From Stenocarpella maydis (Eukaryota; Ascomycota; Sordariomycetes; Diaporthales; Diaporthaceae): DNA of 64,000 nt. The notes beneath the pieces were generated by a model. The model searched no databases and had not been told where the DNA came from. It was given only the letters and a program-made list of their open reading frames with translations. The DNA lies in NCBI GenBank assembly GCA_002270565.1, contig NQMI01000097.1, positions 1-64,000 of the forward strand, in the 5' to 3' direction. Made by a program: the position numbers and the translations under genes. This document shows, piece by piece, positions 11,502-23,804 of this stretch (its first letter is position 1; every line of letters begins with the position of its first letter).

Positions 11502-13960
11502 TATTATAAACTATAAAGTTTATATCTTGGAGTGGAGTATAGGATAACTTATTGTAATAGCAATAGAATAAAGGAAGATTCATCTTAGCACCTATATCCA
11601 GTAGGGCTGGGAGGATCTTATAGCTCTCTAAAGTAATCTTAATATTTAGATAGGCAGATCTATAGCAACTATAGTTTACTATATTAGTAGTTTAAGATAA
11701 TATTAAATTTACCTTATACCTAATAATATATATCTAATTAGAGCTCAAGCATTACTTATATCCAATTTTAAATAAAGCAGAGATTATATTAAGTCCTAGA
11801 CCTATAGCTTAAGGCATATCCCTATCCAGGACTAGCTTAAAAGGCTACTTATTAAGAGAGGTATTATCCCTATAAGCAAGGAGCTCTCTAATCAGAATAG
11901 CATTAGTCTCGCTAAGCGCGAGAATATCCAAAATCAGCATTTTAATTAAGGTAGCAAGGATAGCGTTTATAGCCTTAGCTTTAGGGGTCTGGGGGATTAG
12001 GGGTCCTTATTTAGGCTTAGCTTTAGTTGATTTTTTAGTCTTACTCGGACCTATCAGATTACTCTTCATTTTACTTTTCCCATCCCCAGCTATAGTAGAA
12101 GTCTCTTGCTGGATTTCTAGCATCACCTCCTCTTCATTAGAAATTATCTATAATCTTAGGTTGGAGTTAACAACTAGTTCTAAGTTTAGCCTAACATTAA
12201 ATATCACATTATTAATATCTTAATCAGGGTTATCTCTATTCATTCTCTTTCTTTTAATAGCATTTATAGCAATTAAGGGCACTAAAGTTTCCATACATTA
12301 GGTTTCATTACTAATAAACACTAGTTTAGGTCCAAGAATTAATATTACAGAGAGGGAATTCACTTTAATTCCCAGATTAGGGTCCTAAATCTTTTTTGAT
12401 TCCCTAAGAGATATATTACCCTTAAGTTTAAAGCAATTAGTAATTAGAGACTAATATCTCTAAACGCAAGGTAAGTCCATCCTTCCTTTTAAAAGCAAAA
12501 ATTCCAGATAGCCTCTAGCAAACTTCTTAATACTATAATATTCTATATCCCTATAAAAAGCTAGGGCTATAGGATTAAGCTAGTCAGACTTGCCTTTATA
12601 GATATTTTCTTAAGAGCTAAGGAATATTAAGTTGCTTTCCCACCTAGGAGACCAGACTAGGCCAAGCTTGATAAGTTCCAGCAATTTGGAGTATTAGTAG
12701 GCCTTATGATTAGAGGAAGTGCTATATACATAGTACTTTCTAATCTTGCCGTTCCATTAATAGGCTAACTTAAATATATTCTACCTATAATCTTTAGAAT
12801 ATCCATTAGTAAAACTATTCTTCTAATTATAATTAGCTTCTAGTAAGTTTAAGGATATAATTACACTAGGGCTATTAAGTCTCAAGTAAGCCTAGCTTTA
12901 ATTATAGCTGAGTACCCTATTGATATATGCTTGATTTGCATTAAGTTTATTTAATATAGGCTGCAAGCTTTCTATAAGGTTATTCTTAATTACAAACTTA
13001 ATCTCAATCTGGGCAAATTTATAGGCTAAGTTATCTACTAAAGAGTCTTTATTAAACCAGATATTCTTCTAAATGATCTCATATCCCGGCTGATTAAAGT
13101 AAGAGGGGGTTTATACTAATGATTCCGTGGTCCTTAGGGTAGATTAAGGCTATAGGTGAGATATCTTTATAAGCTAAATAGGAGAGGGATGGTAAGTTAT
13201 AAGACTAGCCCCTCTTATATCATTATACTCATCCTAATAGGAGTATTTAAGTTCCTTATTAATTAGAGAAAGGAGTTTTATCTTAAAAGTTCTCTAGTTA
13301 TAAATCCTAGCCTCCTTATTAGATATACTTTTAGTAGCTAATATCTTCTTTAGGGTTAATGGTAAGATTCAATAGAACGGCCAGGTTAGTGAGATCAGAT
13401 TATCATTAGTGGAATTCAATACCTGGTTATAACTTGCAATCTAGTGCTTCCAGGCTTCTAGATCTTCAATAGGGTAATTCCTCTAGATAGTATTAATTAC
13501 CTCGGATGGATTAGCATAAGAGGCAGCATTATGGATTTGGTAGTAGGCTATTAGCTGGCCCTTTTAACCAACTTAATTATACTCTCCTATAGTAATTATA
13601 TGAATATTATTAACTAGGCTTAAGGTAGTATAAACCTGAAGAAATAAGCTAAGTACCTGGTCTAATGGATACTGGAACTAGTTAGCAATGGTCTCTACTA
13701 AATTAATAACTTTAATAACATTAGTTCCATTAAATTATAGAGTTAACTAAAGCATAAATAGTAAGGCCTAAAGGGTAGCATTTCTAAAGGGTATTAAAGA
13801 TATAATAGGCTGAGAAGTTGCCTAAATAAGTAGTATAGGAGCATAATGCTCCTAATTACAGGTCCTAAATAGGGTGGGGGCAGGTTCCTAAGGAGACCAG
13901 CATCCTTAAGGTGGACCTTTCTTTAATAAGAGCCCCCTTACCTTATTTATATCTTACTTT
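11502..13960 (-). pseudogene. Gag/protease portion of the large Gypsy element, RIP-degraded
   Basis: Minus-strand sequence continues the interrupted pol (ending ...QDINFIVYN at the gap edge) and extends upstream into a long stop-ridden region. Its place in the element and occasional open stretches suggest gag and protease. No zinc knuckle or protease DTG box could be read with confidence, so the domain assignment is by position only. Confidence 0.45.
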
Positions 13961-14038
13961 CTTCCCCTAAAAGGAAAACCTCTAGTAGATAGGGAAGCAG
14001 AATAAATATCTTTTATTAGGTAAATAAAGGATATAAGT

Positions 14039-14412
14039 CCTAATTAGTCCCTTATGGTGATAATGGAGGCAAATATTTCTCTCTACCTTTATATTTTTAG
14101 GAGAGGGCCTAATATAAGTACTATTTGAAGGTGGTAAATATTTCTCTCTATTAGGAGTCTTAAGAGAAGGTAAAAGTATAAGTGTTATTTAGGGTCTGCT
14201 AAGATGTATATAGGAGCGAATAGGTCCTAATTAGTCCCTTGCGGTAATAGTAAAGTTAAATGTTTCTTTGCACTAGAGCTGCTTTTTAAAGAGGCAAGAT
14301 ATAAGTACTATTTAAGGGTGTTGAATGTTTCTCTCTACTAAGTATGTTTAGAAGAAGCAAAGGTGTTAAGTGCTATTTAAAATTCACTAAGATGTATATA
14401 GGAATAACTAGG
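14039..14412. repeat. Two tandem ~187-bp units
   Basis: CCTAATTAGTCCCTTxxGGT recurs at 14039 and 14226. Both copies continue through similar ATATAAGTACTATTTGAAGG / ATATAAGTACTATTTAAGGG and AAGATGTATATAGGA segments. Within each unit the phrase ATxTTTCTCTCTA occurs twice. They lie just inside the right terminal repeat, in the presumed 5' leader of the minus-strand element. Confidence 0.6.
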
Positions 14413-15464
14413 TATAATTAGAATAAATAGTATTAGTATAAAGGGTTATATTAAATATTATAAAGTCTTGCTATAGTGGCAGGCAGGAGCTACTTAACCA
14501 TAAGCAACTAGAGGAGAGGATAATATAAATATTCGGAATACCCTTATACTACTAATGCCAGCCATCCTGACCGCAAGGGGTGCTAACACTAGCGGAAGCT
14601 CTAAGCTTACCGATTATAAGGATAGTAATTAGTAGGGCAGGAACCTCTTCAACTCCCTATAGAAGCATAAGACATCTAGTACCACTATCGCCCAACCCAA
14701 CATTATACAATATTAGATAATATCTTAGATATAGTATTTAATAGGGTAACTAGATATTATAATAATAACTCAAAAGGGAAAACCAAAGAGGGGCCTGATT
14801 AATTAAACTAGATCTCTATTATACCTAGTTTACCTATATTAGGAAATTAGTGTGCTAAACCTTTAGGTGCTACATCTAAGGGCAAGAAAGTTTCAGGTAA
14901 TTATAAGTGGTTGGGATCCACTAAACCTTTTTAATATTAGTCTTTTATATCCCTTCTAAGGAAATAAGCTCTAATTAGATGCATATCAAACTCGATTGGT
15001 AATGAATTTTCTACAGGCCATGGTACTAAATTCTCTTGTAGCCTCTAGATATATAGCTAAGGCTAAGAGTTTCCGTCACTACTACTGGAATGGGTTATGC
15101 CTACAGGAGGGGGGTTAAGATATAGCTAAGGTAATAGAGTTAGCTCAGTATACGAGATCAGACTAGCCTTGCACATACCTGCTCCCATTGCTACTAGGTT
15201 AACTATCGGCGACTTAGAAGGTAAATCTAGCCTTTGTATGATAGTAAAATCCTCTATTAAGAGCAAGAGGGCACTATAACTCTAATTAGAATTAAATGGT
15301 ATTGGAAGTATAAAGATTTACTCCCCTAAAAGTAGCTTAATAAACCTTAATAAATAAACCAGGGAATCAGGCAAAAGCGCCTGAGGCACACCCTCTTCAT
15401 ACGTCCACCTCACAAGAAACCTTATTGCCTGAAGAAACCCCATATTCTGATTATGGGCGCAGAT
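14413..15464. other. Non-coding leader of the large Gypsy element
   Basis: No convincing gene is present. The stretch is moderately AT-rich and merges into better-preserved sequence near the right terminal repeat. A primer-binding site could not be identified. Confidence 0.4.
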
Positions 15465-15955
15465 ACTCAGTAAAACGGGCAGAGGGAGGAGTAAGAGGAA
15501 TAAAACCTTATACTACCCCTCCAAAAGGCATATGCCTCTCCTCGCTAAAGCCTGAACTAAAGCCACCTACCCCAAGGAAGGAGCGTGGAAGGCAAGAAGA
15601 CCAGAGAGCCCCTGATCAATGGCAGAGTTACTCAAAGCGGCGAATAAAGGCTGGGGCCTCGAAAAGGCAGAGGTAACCAAAAGAAAGGGGCATCAAGCAA
15701 CACTATTTCAGTCTATCACATGCTATACCTATCTGATACGCACTACTACCCAACTCAACAGGGCGAGCATCACTAAACAGAATCATTCTCTAGACTACGA
15801 AACCTTTCTTCAAAAGCAGCGCCAGCGCACGCCCTTCTCTTATAAGTCTTGAAGGGGGGGGGATGCTAGGGCTGGTTTTCCTCCGGATTTCGAAACATGC
15901 CGGTTCCCTTAGACCCCGGACCAGTCACCTAGTAGTACCCCCTTCAAGATGGGAG
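15465..15955. repeat. Right direct terminal repeat (candidate LTR)
   Basis: It is the less mutated counterpart of 3593-3985. It contains a run of nine G (about 15849-15857) directly before ATGCTAGGGCTGGTTTTCC and ends in CCCCCTTCAAGA. The two short open frames at 15425-15852 lie in this repeat and show no family resemblance, so they are not called as genes. Confidence 0.6.
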
Positions 15956-17293
15956 GCTCAGAGCGTCTTTGAGGCCACAAGGGCTCTCCGGTAAAATCTC
16001 CTTCCTCTCCCGTTACGCACCACCTCTAACACTATGAACTGAGGCCTCTTACAATTTAACAGAACCCTATCTCTCTACTCCCACTTTTCCTTCTTTAGCA
16101 CCTAGTTCATTACACCCTAGTCTCATGCACGCTCTGCACCCTAGGAAGCCCCCTCGACACTCTACACTGGCCTAAAATCTCGCACGCGTACTCCTCTCCT
16201 TCTGCACAAATTAATTGCTTAACTTCCGCCTATAGAACCTCTGCCCTACCTCGCCCCCATTCTCAGCCCCTATTAAGGCTTTTTACACCACCTGGTCTCT
16301 CTAGCGCTCCTGGGGGCGCACATCTACTTGTGGTAACCTTAATACTATTCTGCAGTGGTGCCTTCCTTTACTATCTCACACACACACGCACACTGCACTC
16401 TGTTTCCTTGGCATCATGATAGGGTCTATTTCTTTGGTACAGAGGTTTTGGCCTATACCCCCTCTGGGGGATCAACCCTTGGTAGGCGGCCTACAATTAG
16501 GCCCCTATATCCATCAATTCCCCTGCACTCTATAGTGGGGTCCCTCTGCCAGAGAGTGCCAAGTCAACGTCGTGAGAGAGGCCTCTTCTGGGGGGGTCCT
16601 ATCTTTGCAGACCCAGCAGGTACTATAGGGACTGAGAGAGGCCCTCCCCTGGGGGGTTCTCCTCTTTGAGACCCAGCAGGTTTAGTAGTTACAGGGTCTA
16701 TATCTTTATCTAGAGGATCTAAGGGACCCTTTAATACCCCTTCTAGCCTAAAACTCCACCAGAATTTATACTGCTTAATTTCTTATAAATCTTGAGAATA
16801 AAGATCTTTAGAATAATAAAACGTTAGGGGTATATACTCCTGGCATGGTATCATCTCCCAATCCCGGCTAGCCACACATAAGCCGGTCCTCCGTCGTCCC
16901 TTAAGGGCTAGCTTGATACGCCTTCTATAACGCTTTCTTTAGGCAGGAAAAGAACCTATTAGTCACAGCCCTAATAACCTATACCTTTCGGCTTCTCAGA
17001 ATTGGTTTTGTTGAGTTCTAAGCGGGCTCTCTAGCCCATCGTATAGCTCTTGATAGGCTCGTGAGGTCTCTATTATTAGAGTAAGTTGAGTTTAACAACT
17101 CTACAGAAACGCAAGTATAATAAACATACTAAACTACAGATATACGCGGGTAAAGGCCTGTAGCACAAGATAAATGGCCCCTAAGACTGTCTCTAGAATT
17201 ACCTTGAACGCGCACAGCCGCTCTACCTTAGACCGTTTACTTAACTGACATATAGGGGGCTACTCCATTGTAAAAGGCCTATGCCTTATGCTA
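15956..17293. other. LTR-retrotransposon debris
   Basis: No gene is supported. At 16844 the sequence CA|TGGTATCATC resembles an LTR end followed by an initiator-tRNA-type primer-binding site (TGGTATCA...). This suggests that part of 15956-16845 is an LTR and that 16846 onward is the start of an interior. The frame at 16355-16669 spans a local duplication and is not considered coding. Confidence 0.35.
16567..16682. repeat. Tandem ~58-bp duplication
   Basis: Two adjacent units share GAGAGAGGCC, CTGGGGGG, TC.TCTTTG and AGACCCAGCAGGT. They are not AT-shifted, unlike most of the block. Confidence 0.6.
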
Positions 17294-17601
17294 TGTTACA
17301 ACCGGAACGCTTTCAGCTCAGGGCGGTTGGGCACTTCCGGTGCACGGAAGTTACCCTAGATCTTGCAGCGAGTTACCCTAGACTTGCGAGTTGGGCGAAT
17401 TTCGCTAAGTACGCCCCTGTATGCGCTGCGCGAACTGCAAGCATGAAGTTTGGTGGCCCGTGAGTTGATTATTTTCGGTCCTGCCTTTTGCACTTAAATT
17501 CGGGACCTCTCTGCATTTCACCCCCTTTACGTATCCAAAAAGTATATACCTTAGTTCATTGGATAGCCTGATTTCAGAAGTTTTTAATTCTAATTTGGGG
17601 G
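17294..17601 (+). repeat. Diverged TGTTA-type repeat copy
   Basis: It aligns along its whole length with 43926-44235. Both share a TGTTA start, two or three GAGTTACCCTAGACTT units, TTTCGCTAAGTACGCCC, AGTTTGGTGGCC, AAAAAGTATAT and GCATTGGATAGCCTGATTTC. This copy has more C/G and small indels, so it looks less RIP-mutated or independently diverged. The far end of the element is not resolved. Confidence 0.7.
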
Positions 17602-18964
17602 CATCTTGCCTCGGGCTATGGTTGGCTAGTTGCTTTGAACCAAACATGGTGTGTTGTAAGGGCGAATTCTCCCCACCAGAGGCCTACCCGCAAAGCGTGC
17701 CGCGCCGGGGTGAGAACCGTGTTCGAGCGGTCAAAAAGAGGGCTTTACAGAAGCCCAACTTAATTCAAAACAAAGTTATCCAGACCACTGTCAACTCGTC
17801 ACATATCCCTTCCAGAGCACATACTGCGATCCTGGCGAAACCACAAACACACCCGCTGGCAAACTAGAATGCTATTACAGCACATAACTCCCCAGACAGC
17901 GGTAGTTAAGTAAATCGCAATCTTCAGCCTATAGCTTACTTCTTTTTCAAAGTATTGTCTTAATATTACGATACTCTTTATATCATATTATATAAATTAG
18001 TTAGTTCTAATATTAATAGGCTATATTAGATAGTATAGCCTTATATTCTATAATTATATAATAGTATACATCTTACTACTTATTTTTATATAATTGTTAG
18101 CTCCTATTAATATAAAACCCTTATTAAGTATAAGATCCTTATATAATCATTAGCTTCCACTATTATAGATACCTTATTAAATATAAGTTTTTTAAGTAGT
18201 TTAGTTATTTAGAACGTATTCTTCCTTATATAATTATTAGCTTCCATAATCTATAAATGCCCTATTAAGCATAAGAAATAATTATTTATACGATATAGTA
18301 TAAGCGTATGATTCCCAGTTCTTTTAAGGTTATTAATCTAGCAGGCTCAATTAGATTATCTTTATATAAAGCTTATCTCTTTACTCTTGCTAATCTATAA
18401 ATTGCTAAGCAATATACTAATTGGTATTAAATAGCCTTTGCTATATAGTAATAGTATATATGTATATAGGGCTCTATTCGATAGGTCTGTAATTACTTGC
18501 TTTCTCTAACTATCTAGGGGAAGCGGGGGTGTTTCATATGAATTGGAAAAGTAGCCTCTTCCCTGCTAAGCCCCTAGCTTAGTCAGGCAGCCTAGTCCAA
18601 CAGGATTGCATGTAGTCCAATAGGGCAATATTCTAACATAATTAATAATATATTAAATAGTATTTACTCTTTAATTAGATTAAGTTTATAAATATTAATA
18701 TATAATTTATTATAGCTTTAGTACTATATTATCTTATATTATGTTATTGTGTAAGTAATGTTAAAAATGTTAATAGCTTTATATATATTTATAAGTTTTA
18801 TATCATTTTTTTTAAATAGCCTTAATAATTAAAACTATTTTACTATCTTAAGATATAGGATATATATTATTATTTTTAAATTCTAATATATTAGATATAT
18901 GAATGGGTGGGTTAGTATAAGAATAATATAAATTAAAAATATAACTAGCACTAAAAAAGGACCA
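17602..18964. other. AT-rich non-coding stretch
   Basis: The first 280 bases keep normal composition, perhaps the rest of the TGTTA element. From about 17940 the sequence is strongly AT-rich with many TATA-like words. No gene, tRNA or transposon domain is visible. Confidence 0.4.
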
Positions 18965-19069
18965 ACATGGTGGACCCCCATTCCGCACCCCCCCTGATTC
19001 CGACCGCCCCACATTCGCGTGACGCGGTATACGCGTCTGGCGACCCCCCATATAAAAACTTCAATTCCT
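18965..19069. mobile_element. Truncated left end of a pogo element
   Basis: It is nearly identical to the first ~105 bases of the full element at 19194 (ACATGGTGGACC... through ...TATAAAAACTTCAATTCCT). The similarity stops exactly at an undetermined base at 19070. It is flanked by CA instead of the TA expected for this superfamily, so either one target base has mutated or the copy is an assembly fragment. Confidence 0.75.
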
Positions 19070-19193
19070 NCTCTGCGCCTTGCCACCTACGAAGGCAGTA
19101 ATTGAATGTGGCATTTGACTAGACTCGTAGGGCCGACTGATTTCGTATCGCAATTAGCACAATACATAGCGCGCCTTGTTTGGCCAACGTATA

Positions 19194-21044
19194 ACATGGT
19201 GGACCCCATTCCGCACCCCCCCTGATTCCGACCGCCCCACATTCGCGTGACGCGGTATACGCGTCTAGCGACCCCCCATATAAAAACTTTAATTCCTCAA
19301 CGAGGGATTTTTTCCCAGATACCAAACTTCTTCACTAACTCAATTAGACTATTATGAAGCCATATATAGAAGATGAGCTGCAAACTGTAGTTAACGTGAT
19401 TAGCAACGGAATGTCCCTGCAAGGGGCCTCTAAGGCGTGGTATATTCCCAAGACTACTCTTTGTGATCGCCTTAAGGGCAGCATAAGCCATCGTAAGGCT
19501 TCCCGCTATTAGAGACTTCTTTCTGACTATTAAGAGAGTATATTGGCTCTATTTATTATTAATTAGAGCCAATTGGGGGTTGGCCTTAGTTGATTTGATT
19601 TGCAGGGTCTGGTAGCCCGGCTGGCCTTCCCGAATGAAGACCACCCTCCCCTTGGAAAGCAATGGCTTTGGGGCTTCCTCTCTTGTCATCTGGAGCTTCG
19701 ATTAAGGAAGAATCAGCGTGTTGAAGTCTTAAGGATTCGAGCAGCTATAAGGAAGAATATCGGGGCTTGGTTTGACCTCCTCTAGCTGCCTATTGTTAAG
19801 TCTATTAAACCGGGTAACCGCTGGAATGCTGATGAGGGGGGGCTTATGGAGGGTTGCTTGGAGGAAGCCCTTGTCTTCGGCTATTTAAAGGGTAGCCCCA
19901 TTTCCCAATTGGATTATAATTCTCAAGCGTGGACCTCCTTCCTCGAGTGTATTAATGCTCTGGGCAAGCGACTTGACCCATTAATTATATTTAAAGGGAA
20001 GAGCATTTAGCAGCAGTGGTTTCCTATAGCCCTTGAAGATTTTGAGGGCTGGCAATTCATGTTTATGAAGAAGGGATGGATAGAGGAAAAAATTGCCCTT
20101 GAGTGGGTGAGGAGAGTCTTCATTCCTTAAATAAAGCTGAGGGACCCTAATGAGTGGCGATTATTAGTTATTAACGGGCACCACACCTATATAACGCTTA
20201 ATTTTATATAGGAGTGCTTCTCAAATAAAATATATATTATCTTTTTGCTAGCTCATATAATATATATTTTATAGCCCCTTAATGTAGCTGTATTTGGCCC
20301 GCTGAAGAGGGCGTTCTGGAAATAATTATACCTCCTTAAGGCATATAATTCCTCTTTAGTTATAGCCAAACGGCGATTCCTCTATTGCTATCATAAGGCT
20401 TAAGAGGAGGCACTAACAGCTTTGAATATTCGTTCTGGGTGGAGAGCAACGGGGCTATAGCTGGTTAATAGGGTTAGGGGGCTCTCCAGCAACCATATCC
20501 TTAAAAACCGCTAGAGGGAAGATGATTCTAATAATTCTGGTGCTAGGAATAACTTCATTAATGAGAATGGCATACTACAGTCTTTTCCCCAGGTCCGTGA
20601 GCCTATTTTTGAGACCCCTAAGTAGTCACGCGAATTAAGGTCTATAGTGCATATTTACACATATAATAAATACTCAAGCCCCATATAATAAGAACTCTTC
20701 AGAAAAATCATTAAAGTATATAACCAGAAAGAGTATGATTTAATGATATCCTCACGAAAAACACAAGCAGCTGGAGAGTTAAATTAAAGTCAGTAAGAAG
20801 TTCAAGAGGAAGAAGGTTATAATTAACCCAAATGCGGCTTTCGCTAATATTAAGGCTATTCGGAAGGCTAAAATTGAAGCTAGCAAGATATCCCCTAATA
20901 GCAATAATTCTGATGATTCATTAACACCAACGAGAGAGGGATCAGTTATCGTTATAGCGGGCAATTGAAGTTGGGAATAGTAGCATTGTTGACGAGGAGG
21001 GTGGTCGGAATCAGGGGGGGGTGCGGAATGGGGGTCCACCATGT
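19194..21044 (+). mobile_element. Complete pogo/Fot1-type DNA transposon (Tc1/mariner superfamily)
   Basis: Terminal inverted repeats of about 43 bp start ACATGGTGGACC and end GGTCCACCATGT. Both ends are flanked by TA, the target dinucleotide of this superfamily. The repeats differ only by C-run length and one or two transitions. The element is 1851 bp, a normal size for Fot1-like elements, and encloses one degraded transposase frame. It lies at the edge of the transposon block, next to normal-composition DNA. Confidence 0.9.
19354..20786 (+). pseudogene. Pogo/Fot1 transposase, RIP-inactivated
   Basis: The N-terminal helix-turn-helix of the Psq type is visible (MSLQGASKAW, IPKTTLCDRLKGS, near 19400-19490). 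The CENP-B-like segment and the DDE core follow: RWNADEGGLMEG holds the first Asp, LLVINGHHTYITLNF is the LVIDGH box with Asp changed to Asn, and LNVAVFGPLKRAF is the LDVAVFGPLK box again with Asp to Asn. At least a dozen TAG/TAA/TGA codons interrupt it. Two of three catalytic acids are lost, so it cannot be active even apart from the stops. The ATG at 19354 is the natural start. Confidence 0.9.
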
Positions 21045-23164
21045 TATCCTACTAAAATCTTAATACTTATAGGCCCTCCTATACCCCCCCTAGCACCTCT
21101 AAATTAATAAAAAAAAATAGAAATAAGCAATTAAATACAGTTAGCACCAATTAGTGCTAGCTTTTATTAATTATTTGGCCCTAAGGAGGTGCTGGGGTTG
21201 ATAAAAGTTGACAGAAATAGCAAAAGTAGCCCACTCACTAATAAACCACGTTATCTTTTTCTATAAATAGTTAAAACTAATAGGGGAACCTGAATGTCTT
21301 AAGTAAACCTTAGTATAAGGCTAGCACTATTTTATTAATGGCTGTTGTGTTTTGAAATTTATTTTTATTAGTATTGCATTTTATTTTATTAAAAACTGGG
21401 TCTTTGAGTGTGTATGACTCTATGAAGGGAGCGCCGCAGCTTCTTTCTTTGTAAGGAAATTATGAGCGGATTAAGAATGAAGCCAACTGAATATCTCGAG
21501 AAGGCCGGAGAGTTGAATACTGGTATCTGGGTACTTTCTTCAATTGGTGTGATTTCTCGGAAGTGGACTAAAGTTTAATAGCCACTTATCTAAGTCTCAT
21601 ATAAATATATACAAAATTGATAGATCCATTGTCGCTTTGCACTTGCAAGAAGATCCCAGAAGGAATGCAATGGGTATTCCGGAGAGGGAGGTATTCCCAA
21701 ATCTCACTTTCTATCTACCTGCAGACAACATTGGAATGTAAGCGACTAAGACCGAATGGTATTCATCTAGTCTAATTCTTTAGAGCAGCCTCCCAATGAC
21801 CACGTGAGCTTCATGTTGTCGCATACAAACTAAGATGAAACAGTGCTAGTCGTGACCCACCAGCTCAGTGTATCAATATATTGCTGACGCCGCATGAAAA
21901 TGCATTTATGTCCATAAACATTTCGCGCTTTGTGAATACTGATTCCCCTATGCCTTCGCTTAACTATTGGCTCATCTTGGGCTTCCTAGTTATTTATAAT
22001 GTTCGCTGTACACTGTCTTCTCTAATAATTCTTGCTCGGCCTACAGAGCATCAGTTTCTCGAACAAGATGAGCCCACAGTTTCCACGAGAACCAAAGTTT
22101 GGGTGCGGCGAAGCTGAAGTTGGCAACGCAGAACGTACCGGGTTGAGCTTTCGAGGAAGCGTGCAATGAAACCGTCCCCGCTTCCACTGAAGACCCATTC
22201 TCGAGATTAGTGTATTCGTTCGGACTAGGTCAGCATTTTGGCATGATATCTTACCAGAACCGAAGCCTTTCCGTATCCAAACACTTTATTGAAGAAAGCA
22301 TCTAGAGCTGTCTGTTCGGTATACGTGGCACGAACGCTGATTGTAATCATTTTACGATGTGAGAGCTTTTCCATGCGACAATGTGCCAAGCTCGAGTCGG
22401 AGGCTGCGGACAGCAGAAGATGTGGGAGTCGGAACTTGGAGCACACGGGAGCTGTGTGTGGAGATTATCTGTGTTGGCAGTATGCGGAGGTGGCAGCGAT
22501 ATCTGACATAACTGGCACCGGGGTCTGGTTGATATTCAAGTCTTGACGACTCCAGAAGAATCGACGAGCTCATCGCAGCGATCCGGATTAGAATTGCCTT
22601 CGGAGTGGTCGGTGGCCAATGTGTCGCAGGAAAAGCAGGTCAGCGTCAGCCGAGAGTTCGAGATTCTGCAGTAAAGCGCAGTATCGCCGGTAAGCCCCGA
22701 CCAAACGATTGGGTATGAGATCACCCACGCTTCACGAATGAAGGCTTTCTGCTGACGTTCAGTAGCACTTGAACGCCACATTGTCTGTCTCATCATAATC
22801 TCGAAGACGGCAGACAGCCACCTGATTGATCTCTTTTCCCGCGGAAATAGCCCCGAAATTGAAGAAAATCGGGTAGGTTCTTCCAGGTCTCCGCTGTGTA
22901 ACCAGGTGTACGCAAGTAGCTCACAGCAGCACCTGACAAAACTGGACTAGCCTTCGACTCATCAGGGTGACTGCATAGTGCAGCATGCACATTGCGGCAC
23001 GCGCTGAGGCAGTGCTGGAATATTTGCGTTTCCGTCCCGTGTTGTCAGTGCACGCGAACAAACAAAAGCTTGCAAGCTTCTCCGGGGCGCCTAGGGAGTA
23101 GGAGAGTGCAGCACCTAGGTAGAGATCGCTCGAGTATACGTGGTGTACACCTGAACTTGGTCAG
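21045..23164. other. Intergenic, normal composition
   Basis: The transition out of the AT-rich block is gradual (21045-21450). Short open frames occur on both strands at 21881-22990, including minus-strand pieces of coding-like composition (22536-22990). No start, splice chain or family could be assembled. It may contain a decayed gene. Confidence 0.3.
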
Positions 23165-23401
23165 TTACGCGTCCTTGTAGATCGTTCTAAAACTGCGCGG
23201 TGTAGGAGGACCACTACGAAGTTCTCCAGTATGAAGATAAACGCACAATGTCCTAAATGCTTTGTTAGAAAGGAACAGATGGCGCATCCATGGATATTTT
23301 AGATCGCACTTGGTAGTGGGGCCGTTACCAAAAGCAGAGAACAAGTCATTGCAATATTCGAAAAGCAGACGGAATGATTTGAAATCTTGGCTTGCAGGCA
23401 T
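23165..23401 (-). CDS. Hypothetical short ORF
   Basis: It encodes 78 residues from a true ATG, with mixed hydrophobic and aromatic content (FKSFRLLFEYCNDLFSAFG). There is no recognised family, signal peptide or membrane helix. It stands alone between the transposon block and the kinase gene, on the kinase's strand and downstream of it. It may be chance or the relic of a gene. Confidence 0.2.
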   Translation of the reverse strand: MPASQDFKSFRLLFEYCNDLFSAFGNGPTTKCDLKYPWMRHLFLSNKAFRTLCVYLHTGELRSGPPTPRSFRTIYKDA

Positions 23402-23804
23402 GGTGTCACTTTTCCAGCCAGAAGCGCTGTCACACGTAGGGGTACATACATATGTAATTTATTCCGTTCCCGTTTCATCGTATTAATCTGTATGGCCTCT
23501 GCTAGCGATTGCCAGCGGGTCCCAGTTGTAGTTCAAAATGTGAGAGATCCATTTGCTAACCCATTCACAGGAAACGCGTGGCTTGATTGAATTGTCTCGA
23601 GTTACAGACTTTGACTTCTGGTGATAAGCACCGTGGCAGAGAGTTACTCCAGGCCTTGGGGGTATACCAGGAAGCTTGATTACCTACAAAGCCGGAATAA
23701 AGCACATGCTTGATTTCCCACTCTAGAGAAACTCCATGTGATCCTATGTAAACGATTCTCCTAGATGCATATTCTGAATCCTTCAAGCTTGATGGTTCCA
23801 AGGC

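Larger units (their letters stand above)
3593..15955 (-). mobile_element. Very large Ty3/Gypsy-like element with direct terminal repeats and extra ORF
   Basis: Two similar sequences in the same orientation (about 3593-3985 and 15465-15955) frame an 11.5-kb interior. On the minus strand this reads gag-like region, reverse transcriptase, RNase H, integrase and then a further long degraded reading frame. The interior is interrupted at 10844-11501 by a foreign repeat and an assembly gap. All frames are broken by RIP-type stops. The terminal repeats are taken as LTRs, but their exact edges and a target duplication could not be confirmed. The right repeat is preserved better than the left. Confidence 0.6.

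Noticed and set aside
10871..11583. Open frames of 212 and 214 codons across the N gap
   Set aside because: They consist almost entirely of undetermined residues, so no coding claim is possible.
14039..14412. CRISPR-like array
   Set aside because: There are only two long units without short regular repeats and unique spacers, in a eukaryotic retroelement.
22225..22446. Possible third relative of the FGxG...MRHN proteins (FGYGKASV before a GTAAGA)
   Set aside because: Only about six of 26 positions match and no MRHN exon follows the donor; chance similarity is likely.
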